From Kangsaoukella pontilimi (GTDB lineage Bacteria > Pseudomonadota > Alphaproteobacteria > Rhodobacterales > Rhodobacteraceae), in the NCBI RefSeq assembly GCF_009830125.1, contig NZ_WUPT01000002.1, positions 558,001 through 622,000 of the forward strand: a stretch of 64,000 bases of DNA, written 5' to 3'. The position numbers were made by a program, and so were the translations under genes. The notes under the pieces were generated by a model. That model ran no database searches and was not told where the DNA came from. It saw only the letters and a program-made list of their open reading frames with translations. The stretch's first letter is position 1. Every line of letters starts with the position of its first letter. This document shows positions 29,475 to 36,997 of this stretch, one piece after another.

Positions 29475-30538
29475 TCGTCGAAGCCGGGGGGCGTGGGGTC
29501 TGTGGGTCTGTATAGGGCCATGGCCTTGAACAGCGTCCCCATTTCACCGGGTTGCGTCAAGCGGCGATGCTGGGCGGCCACGGTTTCGGCGGTCTCGGCA
29601 TCCGCGCGGGCGGCAAGCGCGTTCGCGCGGGCAGTGATTCCAAGGCGTTCCAGAAAGGTGCCCTGTGCGACCATGGTGCTATGGGCAGCCGGCGCTGCCG
29701 CCATGGCCAGCGTCTCGAACTCGACATGGCAGGTCAGGTCGACCTCCCCCGGCGCTGTCAGGGGCGACACGCGCTCGTGACGGCGGACGGCCTGGAGCGT
29801 GTCTCCGAGAGAGCGCCAGTCGCCGTAGTCGATGATCAGGGCGACGCCGCCTGCATCCGCTATTCGGCGGCCGATATCCCCGGCCATCGCCGCCGCGGCG
29901 GGCGCGTGTTCGACAAGGTCGCCTGCGCTGGTGTCGGCCAGCCGGTGTTCGAGAAAGGGCGGGCGGGTGCTGTCTGACAGTCCGAACGCAAGCTGGCCGT
30001 CCCCGACGCCGACAAGCCGCTCTCGCCAGGCGGGTCCGTCCCGCAGGAACTGACGCGTCGGCAAGGCGTCGAAAAACTCGTTGGCTACCAGGAAAAGCGA
30101 GCCATCCGGCACGGTGGCGATGCTGTCGTGATGGGTGGGCGTCGCAAGGCCCGAAAGGCGGTCGGTCTGGATGCCGCGAAGCGTGGGCGACCCCTCGACA
30201 AGGTGCAGGTCGGCCGCGTCGGAAAAGCCGGGTACACGGCCCGCAGCGCGCAGGATATCGGCCATCAGCGTGCCGCGTCCGGGGCCGAGTTCGACCAGCC
30301 GGAAGGTGTCCGGGCGCCCGCGATCCAGCCAGCACTGGGCTAGGAACAGGCCCAGCATCTCGCCGAACATCTGCGAGATCTCGGGCGCGGTGATGAAATC
30401 TCCCGCGGCGCCGAGCGGGTCGCGCGTGGTGTAATAGCCGTGTGCGGGATGCATCAGACACTCGGCCATGAATTCGCCTGTTGTCAGCGGGCCGGTCCGC
30501 GAGATGCGCTCGATCAATGCGGTCTCAAGGGGGGTCAC
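29471..30538 (-). CDS. SAM-dependent methyltransferase of the MidA/NDUFAF7 family
   Basis: This 355-residue class I methyltransferase belongs to the family whose mitochondrial member NDUFAF7 methylates an arginine of complex I. The SAM-binding segment is RLVELGPGRGTLMADILR; the family-specific FITAPEISQMFGEMLG lies upstream of it, and VANEFFDALPTRQF follows. A bacterial role in complex I assembly is inferred. The GTG start lies seven bases after the lgt stop, and its 3' end overlaps pgeF. Confidence 0.9.
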   Translation of the reverse strand: MTPLETALIERISRTGPLTTGEFMAECLMHPAHGYYTTRDPLGAAGDFITAPEISQMFGEMLGLFLAQCWLDRGRPDTFRLVELGPGRGTLMADILRAAGRVPGFSDAADLHLVEGSPTLRGIQTDRLSGLATPTHHDSIATVPDGSLFLVANEFFDALPTRQFLRDGPAWRERLVGVGDGQLAFGLSDSTRPPFLEHRLADTSAGDLVEHAPAAAAMAGDIGRRIADAGGVALIIDYGDWRSLGDTLQAVRRHERVSPLTAPGEVDLTCHVEFETLAMAAAPAAHSTMVAQGTFLERLGITARANALAARADAETAETVAAQHRRLTQPGEMGTLFKAMALYRPTDPTPPGFDE

Positions 30539-30545
30539 GCCGCGC

Positions 30546-31439
30546 CTATCCGCTGCGCCGGTCGCGGCGGGCGAGCATCACGATGACGACGCCCACAAGG
30601 ATCATGGGGACCGAAAGGAGTTGTCCCATGGACAGGCCGAACTCGCCAAGGAAGGCGACGTGGCCAAGCGGATTGTCCGGCGAGATGAATTGCGCGTCCG
30701 CGACCCGGAAGAACTCGACGAAGAAGCGCGCCGCGCCGTAGCCGATCAGGAAGAGCCCGCAAATCTGCCCCGGCCGTTTCAGCCAGTTTCGTCCGAAGGC
30801 GAGCGATAGCAGGAGAAGACCTAGGACAAGCCCCTCCAGTCCCGCCTCGTAAAGCTGCGACGGGTGGCGGGCGCAGGGGCCGATCACGCCTGGGCAGTTC
30901 TGTGCCGCCTCTCCGGGAAAGATCACGCCCCAGGGCAGGTCGGTCGGACGGCCCCAAAGCTCGGCGTTGATGAAATTCGCGACCCGGCCCAACATCAGGC
31001 CCGCAGGCGTTGCGAGGGCCAGCGCGTCGGCCAGTTGCGGGATCGGGATGCCGCGCCGCCTGGCAAAGACCAGACCGGCCACCACCACGCCGAGGAACCC
31101 GCCATGGAACGCCATGCCGCCCATCCAGACCTTCGGGATGTCGGCGGGATTGGCGAGGAAATAGTCCCGCTCGTAGAACAGCACGTATCCCAGACGCCCG
31201 CCGATGATGATACCCAGGATCATCCAGGTCAGCAGGTCTTCCAGCGCCTGCCGGTCCATCGGCGCCTTGTGCTCGGGCCAGAGTTCGGGCCGGGCGATGG
31301 CGCGGGCAATAATCAGGTAGCCGATCACGATGCCCACGATATAGGCCAGCGCATACCAGCGGATCGCGAGGGTCATGAACCCCAGCGGGATTTCGACCAG
31401 CGTCGGCGACAGGTCTGGAAAGGGTATGGCGAACAACAT
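30546..31439 (-). CDS. lgt: Prolipoprotein diacylglyceryl transferase
   Basis: A 297-residue inner-membrane enzyme that transfers diacylglycerol from phosphatidylglycerol to the lipobox cysteine, the first step in lipoprotein maturation. The Lgt signature region is GRVANFINAELWGRPTDLPWGVIFP, with the essential arginine and nearby HPSQLYEA. Seven hydrophobic helices are evident. The start is the ATG of MLFAIPFPDLSP; the upstream extension is unconserved. It would process the lipoproteins encoded elsewhere in this window. Confidence 0.96.
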   Translation of the reverse strand: MLFAIPFPDLSPTLVEIPLGFMTLAIRWYALAYIVGIVIGYLIIARAIARPELWPEHKAPMDRQALEDLLTWMILGIIIGGRLGYVLFYERDYFLANPADIPKVWMGGMAFHGGFLGVVVAGLVFARRRGIPIPQLADALALATPAGLMLGRVANFINAELWGRPTDLPWGVIFPGEAAQNCPGVIGPCARHPSQLYEAGLEGLVLGLLLLSLAFGRNWLKRPGQICGLFLIGYGAARFFVEFFRVADAQFISPDNPLGHVAFLGEFGLSMGQLLSVPMILVGVVIVMLARRDRRSG

Positions 31440-31531
31440 CGCTGATCTCGTGACAGCGCCCGGGGGCGGCGTCAACCTTGCAGAGACCCCTCCCGCCCCC
31501 ATATAGGGGGGAGGACAATTCCGGAGGCGTC

Positions 31532-31780
31532 ATGCAGACCCGCAACAAGATTTTCGACGACATCTCGCAACTCATGACGAATGCCATGGGTGTGGCACAG
31601 GGCGCGCGGGAAGAGGCGGAGACGGCCATGAAGGGCCTGATGGACCGCTGGTTGGCCGACCGTGACCTCGTCACCCGCGAAGAGTTCGACGCGGTGCGCG
31701 CCATGGCGCAGAAGGCGCGCGAAGAGAACGAGGCGCTGAAAGCCCGGCTCGACGCGCTGGAAGCCGCCTCTAAGGGCTGA
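31532..31780 (+). CDS. ubiK: Ubiquinone biosynthesis accessory factor UbiK (BMFP protein)
   Basis: An 82-residue coiled-coil protein of the BMFP/YqiC family, which trimerises, binds membranes and assists ubiquinone synthesis. Typical features are the TRNKIFDDISQLMTNAMG start, the VTREEFDAVRAMAQKAREEN block and a Leu-rich coiled coil at the C terminus. A GGAGG ribosome site precedes the ATG. It diverges from lgt. The following 271 bases hold a GGGCCGG/CCGGCCC hairpin (31832-31851) but no gene I can support. Confidence 0.88.
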   Translation: MQTRNKIFDDISQLMTNAMGVAQGAREEAETAMKGLMDRWLADRDLVTREEFDAVRAMAQKAREENEALKARLDALEAASKG

Positions 31781-32051
31781 GCGCTTCCTGCGGACGGGCA
31801 ACCGTCGCAAAAACCCCAGCGATTACTCGGCGGGCCGGATCGAACCGGCCCCTTGCCGCCAGCGGCATCGTCGGGTCCCAAAAGCGGACCGTCGGGATGA
31901 AGCGCAACTTTCTCAAATTAGTGCTTTACAGAGTCGGCCTTTCCGAACACCATATCTCGTAGGGACGATGGGAATTTCCGCCGGACCTAGAGCAGGCACC
32001 AAGCTGTGGTGGCCGCAAGACGCCATCCAGCAATAACGAACGAGGCCGCGC

Positions 32052-32555
32052 ATGTCGCTTTCCGAGCAGTATTTTTCGACGGATGAATTGCATCCGATCG
32101 ACATTGTCGAACACCTTGCCGAACACCATGAGTGGGACTTTGACAGGGTGGCCGATGACCAGATCGCCATGGCGGTCGAGGGACAGTGGCGGACCTATTC
32201 GATCACGCTTGCCTGGTCCCCGATGGATGAAACCCTTCGCCTTATCTGTACCTTCGAGATGGACCCGCCGAATGAGAAGCTGGGCGATCTCTATGAAACG
32301 CTGAACGCGACCAACGACATGTGCTGGGCCGGCGCCTTCGCCTATTGGGCGGAGCAGAAGCTCATGGTGTGGCGCTACGGCCTCGTCCTTGCAGGTGGAC
32401 AAATGGCCAGCCCCGAACAGATCGACACCATGATCCGCGCCGCCGTTCTGTCGGCAGAAAGGTTCTATCCCGCGTTCCAGCTTGTGGCCTGGGGTAACGA
32501 AACTCCTGCAGAAGCGATGGGCGTCGCCATTGCGGAAGCGTACGGAAGAGCCTAA
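32052..32555 (+). CDS. YbjN domain-containing protein
   Basis: A 167-residue protein of the YbjN family, a chaperone-like fold related to type III secretion chaperones and sometimes called a putative sensory transduction regulator. ITLAWSPMDETLRLICTFEMDPP and the ALNATNDMCWAG-like stretch (here LNATNDMCWAGAFAYW) are typical. It has no signal peptide, so it is probably cytoplasmic. It is commonly found near proC and ubiK in alphaproteobacteria. A terminator follows 65 bases after its stop. Confidence 0.85.
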   Translation: MSLSEQYFSTDELHPIDIVEHLAEHHEWDFDRVADDQIAMAVEGQWRTYSITLAWSPMDETLRLICTFEMDPPNEKLGDLYETLNATNDMCWAGAFAYWAEQKLMVWRYGLVLAGGQMASPEQIDTMIRAAVLSAERFYPAFQLVAWGNETPAEAMGVAIAEAYGRA

Positions 32556-32619
32556 ATTTGGCGTATCGAGGTATCCGCGCGTATCAAGGCTGACCCCCCG
32601 GCCTGCGGACCGTCGAGAG

Positions 32620-32649
32620 AAACCGGATCGCCCAGCGGTCCGGTTTTTT
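32620..32649 (+). terminator. Intrinsic terminator of the ybjN-like gene
   Basis: AAACCGGA and TCCGGTTT form an 8-bp stem with an 11-base loop, and the stem runs into a TTTTTT tract. This is a convincing rho-independent terminator. Confidence 0.85.
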
Positions 32650-32692
32650 CGTTGACCATTGGTAAGTGTGCGGCCTGATCACGGCGAGCTAA

Positions 32693-32760
32693 GGGGGCTG
32701 TCTGCCCCCTCTTGGCCTGCGGCCAATTCACCCCCGAGGATTTTCCGGACCCAAAGAAGG
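32693..32760 (+). repeat. Intergenic two-hairpin repeat, copy A
   Basis: The order is GGGGGC-tgtct-GCCCCC hairpin, TTGGCC-tgc-GGCCAA hairpin, then a tail CACCCCCGAGGATTTTCC ending CCAAAGAAGG. It lies between the ybjN-like gene and proC. It shares this layout with five other places in the window. Confidence 0.75.
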
Positions 32761-32822
32761 CATGGGGGTTTTTCTCGGTTCCGGAATTGCTCTAAGCACA
32801 GAGGCGTGAGGAGGGCATTGGT

Positions 32823-33632
32823 ATGAACCAGGACGAGATTTCCGAACGCGGCCTTGTGCTTTTGGGCTGCGGCAAGATGGGCGGAGCGATGCTGAAGGGC
32901 TGGCTTGCGGGCGGGTTGCCAGCGGCGTCCGTCTGGGTGATCGACCCTGCGCCGGCCCCGTGGCTGACCGAGGCTGGCGTGCGTGTGAACGAGGAACTGC
33001 CCGAGGCGCCGGCCATGACGATCCTTGCGGTCAAGCCGCAGATGATGGGTGATGCGCTGCCTCAGGTCGCGGCCTTGTCCGGGCGTACCGTCTTCCTTTC
33101 GATCGCTGCGGGAACGACCATTGCCACGCTCGAGGCGGAGCTGGGCGGCGAGGCGGCGGTGATCCGAGCCATGCCGAACACCCCTGCTGCCGTCGGTCGC
33201 GGAATCACGGCGATCATTGGAAATCAGGCCGTGGACGAGGGCGCGCTGTCTTTGGCGGAAGACTTGCTAGGCGCTGTCGGACAGACCGTCCGGCTGGACG
33301 ACGAAGCGCAGATGGATGCCGTGACGGCGGTTTCCGGTTCGGGTCCGGCCTATGTCTTCCACCTGATCGAGGTGCTGGCCGCGGCGGGGGAGGCCGAAGG
33401 GCTGACACCTGAGCTTGCCATGGCGCTGGCGCGGGCCACGGTTGGGGGCGCGGGAGTTCTGGCCGAGGAAGCGGACGAGACCCCTTCCGAACTGCGCGTT
33501 AACGTCACCAGCCCAGGCGGCACGACTCAGGCGGCGCTTGAAGTGCTGATGGACGCCGAGACCGGCTTTCCGCCGCTTCTGAAACGGGCGGTCGCGGCGG
33601 CGGCTCGGCGGAGCCGGGAGCTTGGCCAATGA
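32823..33632 (+). CDS. proC: Pyrroline-5-carboxylate reductase
   Basis: A 269-residue enzyme that reduces pyrroline-5-carboxylate to proline with NAD(P)H. The Rossmann loop is LLGCGKMGGAMLKGWL. AVKPQMMGDALPQV, MPNTPAAVGRG and the C-terminal VSGSGPAYVFHLIE plus NVTSPGGTTQAALEVL are diagnostic. Its stop overlaps the next ATG (ATGA), so proC, the csaA-like gene and the dehydrogenase gene form a tightly packed operon. Confidence 0.96.
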   Translation: MNQDEISERGLVLLGCGKMGGAMLKGWLAGGLPAASVWVIDPAPAPWLTEAGVRVNEELPEAPAMTILAVKPQMMGDALPQVAALSGRTVFLSIAAGTTIATLEAELGGEAAVIRAMPNTPAAVGRGITAIIGNQAVDEGALSLAEDLLGAVGQTVRLDDEAQMDAVTAVSGSGPAYVFHLIEVLAAAGEAEGLTPELAMALARATVGGAGVLAEEADETPSELRVNVTSPGGTTQAALEVLMDAETGFPPLLKRAVAAAARRSRELGQ

Positions 33633-33964
33633 GCATCACCTTCGACGATTTCCTCAAGGTGGATATCCGCGTGGGCCGGATCACACGGGCCGAGCCCTAT
33701 CCGGAAGCGCGGAAGCCCGCGATCAAGCTCTGGGTCGATTTTGGGCCGGAGATCGGCGAGCGGAAAAGCTCGGCCCAGATCACGAAGCATTATACGCCGG
33801 AGGGTCTTGCCGGGCGTAGGGTGCTGGGCGTCGTGAATTTCCCGCCGCGTCAGATCGGCAAGTTCATGTCCGAAGTTCTGGTTCTTGGCGTGCCGGATGA
33901 CGAGGGCGAGGTTGTTCTGATTGCGCCGGACAAGGACGTCCCCATCGGTGGAAGGATGTATTGA
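33629..33964 (+). CDS. CsaA-like tRNA-binding domain protein
   Basis: A 111-residue single OB-fold protein of the CsaA/EMAP-II type. It begins TFDDFLKVDIRVGRI and ends KDVPIGGRMY, both hallmark segments; NFPPRQIGKFMSEVLVLG is the core. In Bacillus CsaA is described as an export-related chaperone that binds tRNA and unfolded proteins. It is translationally coupled to proC and to the downstream dehydrogenase gene (TGATG). Confidence 0.9.
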   Translation: MSITFDDFLKVDIRVGRITRAEPYPEARKPAIKLWVDFGPEIGERKSSAQITKHYTPEGLAGRRVLGVVNFPPRQIGKFMSEVLVLGVPDDEGEVVLIAPDKDVPIGGRMY

Positions 33965-34917
33965 TGCCCACGCTTTGGATCACACGGCCATTGCCTGACC
34001 GCGTCATTGAGGCGGCGCGCAAGATGTTCGACGTCACCGTCCGCGAGGACGTCACACTCGTAGGCAAGGACGAGATGGCGGCGGCGCTCGGCACGTATGA
34101 CGCGATCCTGCCGACGCTCGGCGATGCGCTGAAGGCCGACACCTTTGCCGCCTGCCCTGAGCCGAAGACGCGTATCCTCGCCAATTTCGGCGTCGGCTAT
34201 AACCATATCGACGCGGAGGCCGCGCGTTCCGCCGGTATCGCCGTGAGCAACACGCCGGGCGCGGTGACGGACGCCACGGCGGATATTGCGATGACGTTGA
34301 TCCTGATGACCTGCCGCCGTGCAGGCGAGGGCGAACGCATGGTGCGGGCGGGCCGCTGGGAGGGCTGGCACCCGACCCAGCTTCTCGGAATGCATCTGGG
34401 CGGGCGGACGCTTGGCATCGTCGGAATGGGCCGGATCGGCAAGGCTATCGCCAAGCGCGCGCATCTGGGCTTTGGCATGGACGTGGTGTTCTACAACCGC
34501 TCGACTGTTGCCGATCCGGGTGTTCCGGCCCGACAACTCGACACGCTTGAGGCGGTCGCCGCAGCGGATGTCGTCGTGGTGGCCGTGCCTGCTACGCCCG
34601 AGACGCACCACATCATTGGAGAAGGCGCGCTGGCGGCAATGCGGCCACACACGATCTTCGTCAACATCGCCCGCGGCGACGTGGTGGACGAGACGGCGCT
34701 GATCGCCGCGCTGCAGGCGGGGCAGATCGGGGGGGCGGGCCTTGATGTCTACGAGTTCGAGCCGAAGGTGCCCGAGGCGCTTCTGACCATGGAAAACGTC
34801 ACGCTTCTGCCGCATCTCGGCACTGCGGCTCAGGACGTACGCGAGGCGATGGGCCTGATGGCGGTCGACAACCTGAAGGCTTGGGCCGAAGGGCGCGGTC
34901 TGCCGAACGGGGTCTGA
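33964..34917 (+). CDS. D-2-hydroxyacid dehydrogenase (glyoxylate/hydroxypyruvate reductase type)
   Basis: A 317-residue NAD(P)-dependent enzyme. The dinucleotide loop is GIVGMGRIGKAIAKRA, and catalytic residues appear in VNIARGDVVDE (Arg), LDVYEFEP (Glu) and LLPHLGTA (His). It probably reduces glyoxylate or hydroxypyruvate, though substrate choice among family members is hard to read from sequence. The ATG overlaps the stop of the csaA-like gene by one base; an in-frame TTG one codon earlier is less likely. Confidence 0.9.
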   Translation: MPTLWITRPLPDRVIEAARKMFDVTVREDVTLVGKDEMAAALGTYDAILPTLGDALKADTFAACPEPKTRILANFGVGYNHIDAEAARSAGIAVSNTPGAVTDATADIAMTLILMTCRRAGEGERMVRAGRWEGWHPTQLLGMHLGGRTLGIVGMGRIGKAIAKRAHLGFGMDVVFYNRSTVADPGVPARQLDTLEAVAAADVVVVAVPATPETHHIIGEGALAAMRPHTIFVNIARGDVVDETALIAALQAGQIGGAGLDVYEFEPKVPEALLTMENVTLLPHLGTAAQDVREAMGLMAVDNLKAWAEGRGLPNGV

Positions 34918-34923
34918 ACCTGG

Positions 34924-35511
34924 TCAGGCAGGCAGGTCGCCCGTGGCAATGCGCCAGTGGCGGCGGCAGAGCGAGACATAGGTCTCGTTTCCGCCGATCT
35001 GGACCTGATCGCCGTCGGTCAGGGCGTGACCATCCTCGTCCTGGCGTACGACCATGGTTGCCTTCTTGCCGCAGAAACAGATGGTGCGCGCCTCGCGCAT
35101 CTCGTCGGCCAGCGCCAGAAGCGCGGCCGAGCCCGGAAACAGCTCACCCCGGAAATCGACACGTAGGCCGTAGCACATGACCGGCAGGCCCAGATCGTCG
35201 ACCGCGCGGGCCAGTTGCCAGACTTGTTCACGGGTCAGGAACTGGGCCTCGTCGATGAACACACAGGCCACAGGTCCCTGCTTCTTGCGCTTCTCCAGCA
35301 TCGCGAAGAGATCGCTCTCGGGCGTGTATGTGTCGGCGCTTGCGCCGATCCCGATGCGGCTGGCGATGCGCCCCTCACCGGCGCGCCCGTCGATGGCGGC
35401 GGTCAGCAGATAGGTCTGCATCCCCCGTTCGCGGTAGTTGTAGGACGCCTGCAACAGAAGCGTCGACTTGCCCGCGTTCATCGTCGAGTAGTTGAAATAG
35501 AGCTTCGCCAT
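34924..35511 (-). CDS. tdk: Thymidine kinase
   Basis: A 195-residue type II thymidine kinase for thymidine salvage. The P-loop reads STMNAGKSTLLLQ, the lasso/Walker B strand FIDEAQFL, and zinc-ligand cysteines occur in ICFCGKKA and VSLCRRHW. The length is standard. It converges on the dehydrogenase gene with six bases between the stops and lies downstream of the FabH-like gene, separated by a hairpin. Confidence 0.95.
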   Translation of the reverse strand: MAKLYFNYSTMNAGKSTLLLQASYNYRERGMQTYLLTAAIDGRAGEGRIASRIGIGASADTYTPESDLFAMLEKRKKQGPVACVFIDEAQFLTREQVWQLARAVDDLGLPVMCYGLRVDFRGELFPGSAALLALADEMREARTICFCGKKATMVVRQDEDGHALTDGDQVQIGGNETYVSLCRRHWRIATGDLPA

Positions 35512-35532
35512 GGCTGCGGCCTATCCTGCAGC

Positions 35533-35553
35533 CCGGGTCAGGACAAGACCCGG
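35533..35553 (-). terminator. Hairpin after the FabH-like gene
   Basis: CCGGGTC and GACCCGG form a perfect 7-bp stem with a 7-base loop, starting three bases after the stop of the upstream minus-strand gene. No T-run follows, so it may attenuate rather than end transcription into tdk. Confidence 0.35.
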
Positions 35554-35555
35554 TC

Positions 35556-36671
35556 TCAGACCTTTTCGAGGATCGCGGAGCCCACGGAGTATCCCGCGCC
35601 GAAAGAGCAGAGAAGCCCGATATCCCCCTGTTCCAGATCATCCGAGTACTTCGAGAAGGCGATGATCGATCCTGCCGATGACGTGTTGGCATAGTCCTGA
35701 AGAATATTCGGCTGCTCCTGCGGTTCCGGCGTGCGGCCCAGGACCTTCTTCCCGATGTAATCGTTCATCGTCTTGTTGGCCTGATGCAGCCAGAGCCGCT
35801 TCAGATCGCCCGCGCCGATGCCGTCCGCCGCCATGTGATCCGCGATATGTGTAGAGACCAGCGGCAGCACCTCTTTGAAGACCTTCCGGCCCTCCTGCAT
35901 GAACTGCATGTCGCGGCGGTCATCCATCTGATCATGGGCCCGGCGGAGGAACCCGGCATTGTTCCGGATGTTGTTCGAAAAGGTCGTCGCCGCGCGGGTC
36001 GAGCGGACTCGGAAGCCGGTCGACCCGGCTGTCTCGCGCTCGATCACCATGGCGGTTGCCACGTCGCCGAAAATGAAATGGCAGTCACGGTCGCGCCATT
36101 CCAGATGGGCCGAGCAGATCTCGGGGCTGACCACCACGGCGCAGCGCGCGCTGCCGGCGCGGATCATATCGGCGGCGCTCTGCAGCCCGAATGTCGCCGA
36201 AGAGCAGGCGACGTTCATATCGTAGGCAAAGCCCGACGCGCCCAGAAGCTGTTGGATTTCCACCGCGATTGCGGGGTAGGCGCGCTCATGGTTCGAGGCG
36301 GCGCAGAGGATCAGATCGACCTCATGCGCCTCGCGCCCGGCCTGGGCCAGCGCTGTGCGGATCGCGTCCACCGCCATCTCGGCCATGAGCGACGGCGCAT
36401 CGTCGGGCCGTGCGTCCAGTCGGGGACACATGCGGGCCGGGTCGAGAATGCCGTCCTTGTCGATGACATGCCGCTGCTCGATGCCCGAGGCCGCGACGAT
36501 GAATTCGGCGGAGGAATAGGTCTTGGCGGTCAGCTCGCCTGCTTCGATGGCTTCTGCGTTCTCCGTGTTCCAGAGATCGACATAAGCGTTGAACGCCTTA
36601 ACCAGTTCGTCATTTGTGATGACGTTCTCGGGCGTGAAAACGCCGGTGCCTGTGATGATGGGCGTATGCAT
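35556..36671 (-). CDS. FabH-like beta-ketoacyl-ACP synthase III
   Basis: A 371-residue thiolase-fold enzyme. The Cys-His-Asn triad is present: Cys156 in NVACSSATFG, the His in WLHQANKTMND and the Asn in YANTSSAGS. It is longer than E. coli FabH (317 residues) because of an N-terminal insertion of about 30 residues. It may start fatty acid synthesis from a short acyl-CoA or serve a special lipid pathway; the context does not decide. The ATG at MHTPIITGTGVF is the natural start. Confidence 0.9.
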   Translation of the reverse strand: MHTPIITGTGVFTPENVITNDELVKAFNAYVDLWNTENAEAIEAGELTAKTYSSAEFIVAASGIEQRHVIDKDGILDPARMCPRLDARPDDAPSLMAEMAVDAIRTALAQAGREAHEVDLILCAASNHERAYPAIAVEIQQLLGASGFAYDMNVACSSATFGLQSAADMIRAGSARCAVVVSPEICSAHLEWRDRDCHFIFGDVATAMVIERETAGSTGFRVRSTRAATTFSNNIRNNAGFLRRAHDQMDDRRDMQFMQEGRKVFKEVLPLVSTHIADHMAADGIGAGDLKRLWLHQANKTMNDYIGKKVLGRTPEPQEQPNILQDYANTSSAGSIIAFSKYSDDLEQGDIGLLCSFGAGYSVGSAILEKV

Positions 36672-36743
36672 GTGCTGACCTCCGGAAAGTGCCCCGGTCT
36701 AGCGTCCGGCTTGCCGTTGGGGCAAGCGTGACGCTGGGTCGCT

Positions 36744-36795
36744 TTCTTCTTGGCCGAAATACTCCCGCCGGAGGCATTGATCGCCGCGAAGCGGC
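36744..36795 (-). repeat. Intergenic two-hairpin repeat, copy B (lacks first hairpin)
   Basis: Read on the minus strand: a GCCGCTTCGCGGC hairpin (36783-36795), a short spacer, then CCGGCGGGAGTATTTCGG and CCAAGAAGAAAG. The second hairpin is identical to that of copy D at 52.7 kb. The GGGGGC...GCCCCC hairpin is missing. It sits in the 326-base gap between the FabH-like gene and carB, which otherwise holds only the palindromes noted separately. Confidence 0.65.
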
Positions 36796-36890
36796 CCACC
36801 GCGACGGCGAAGCCGGCGCAATATCGGGTGGGGAAATCGACCGTTCGACGTCAGCCCGCTGCTGCCGGGGGCTTCGTTCGCTCGCAGCTT

Positions 36891-36911
36891 GAAACGTCCA
36901 CTACACGTTTC
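36891..36911. repeat. Palindrome GAAACGT-N7-ACGTTTC
   Basis: Two 7-base arms, GAAACGT and ACGTTTC, enclose CCACTAC. The inner CGTCCACT resembles the inner part of the neighbouring GAAAAGGTCCACTGG palindrome, which suggests both belong to one dispersed intergenic element family. No gene was found in the surrounding gap. Confidence 0.5.
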
Positions 36912-36963
36912 ATCTTCCTTCGGACGAAGCGCGGCCTAGCCGGGGCTCCGCCCGTTCCCGGCT

Positions 36964-36986
36964 GAAAAGGTCCACTGGACCTTTTC
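36964..36986 (-). terminator. Perfect palindrome after carB, likely terminator
   Basis: GAAAAGGTCCA and TGGACCTTTTC are perfect 11-base inverted arms around one base, 12 bases beyond the carB stop. The stem ends in TTTTC in both directions, so it could terminate transcription from carB and insulate the facing strand. Confidence 0.6.
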
Positions 36987-36997
36987 CGTGACGCCGC

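Noticed and set aside
31832-31851. GGCCGGTTCGATCCGGCC on the minus strand, like a tRNA T-arm
   Set aside because: No matching acceptor stem, D-arm or proper anticodon stem could be built around it, so it is treated as a plain hairpin.
31781-32051. Possible 45-codon minus-strand frame after ubiK
   Set aside because: It has no ATG or GTG start and no ribosome site, and it overlaps the end of ubiK.
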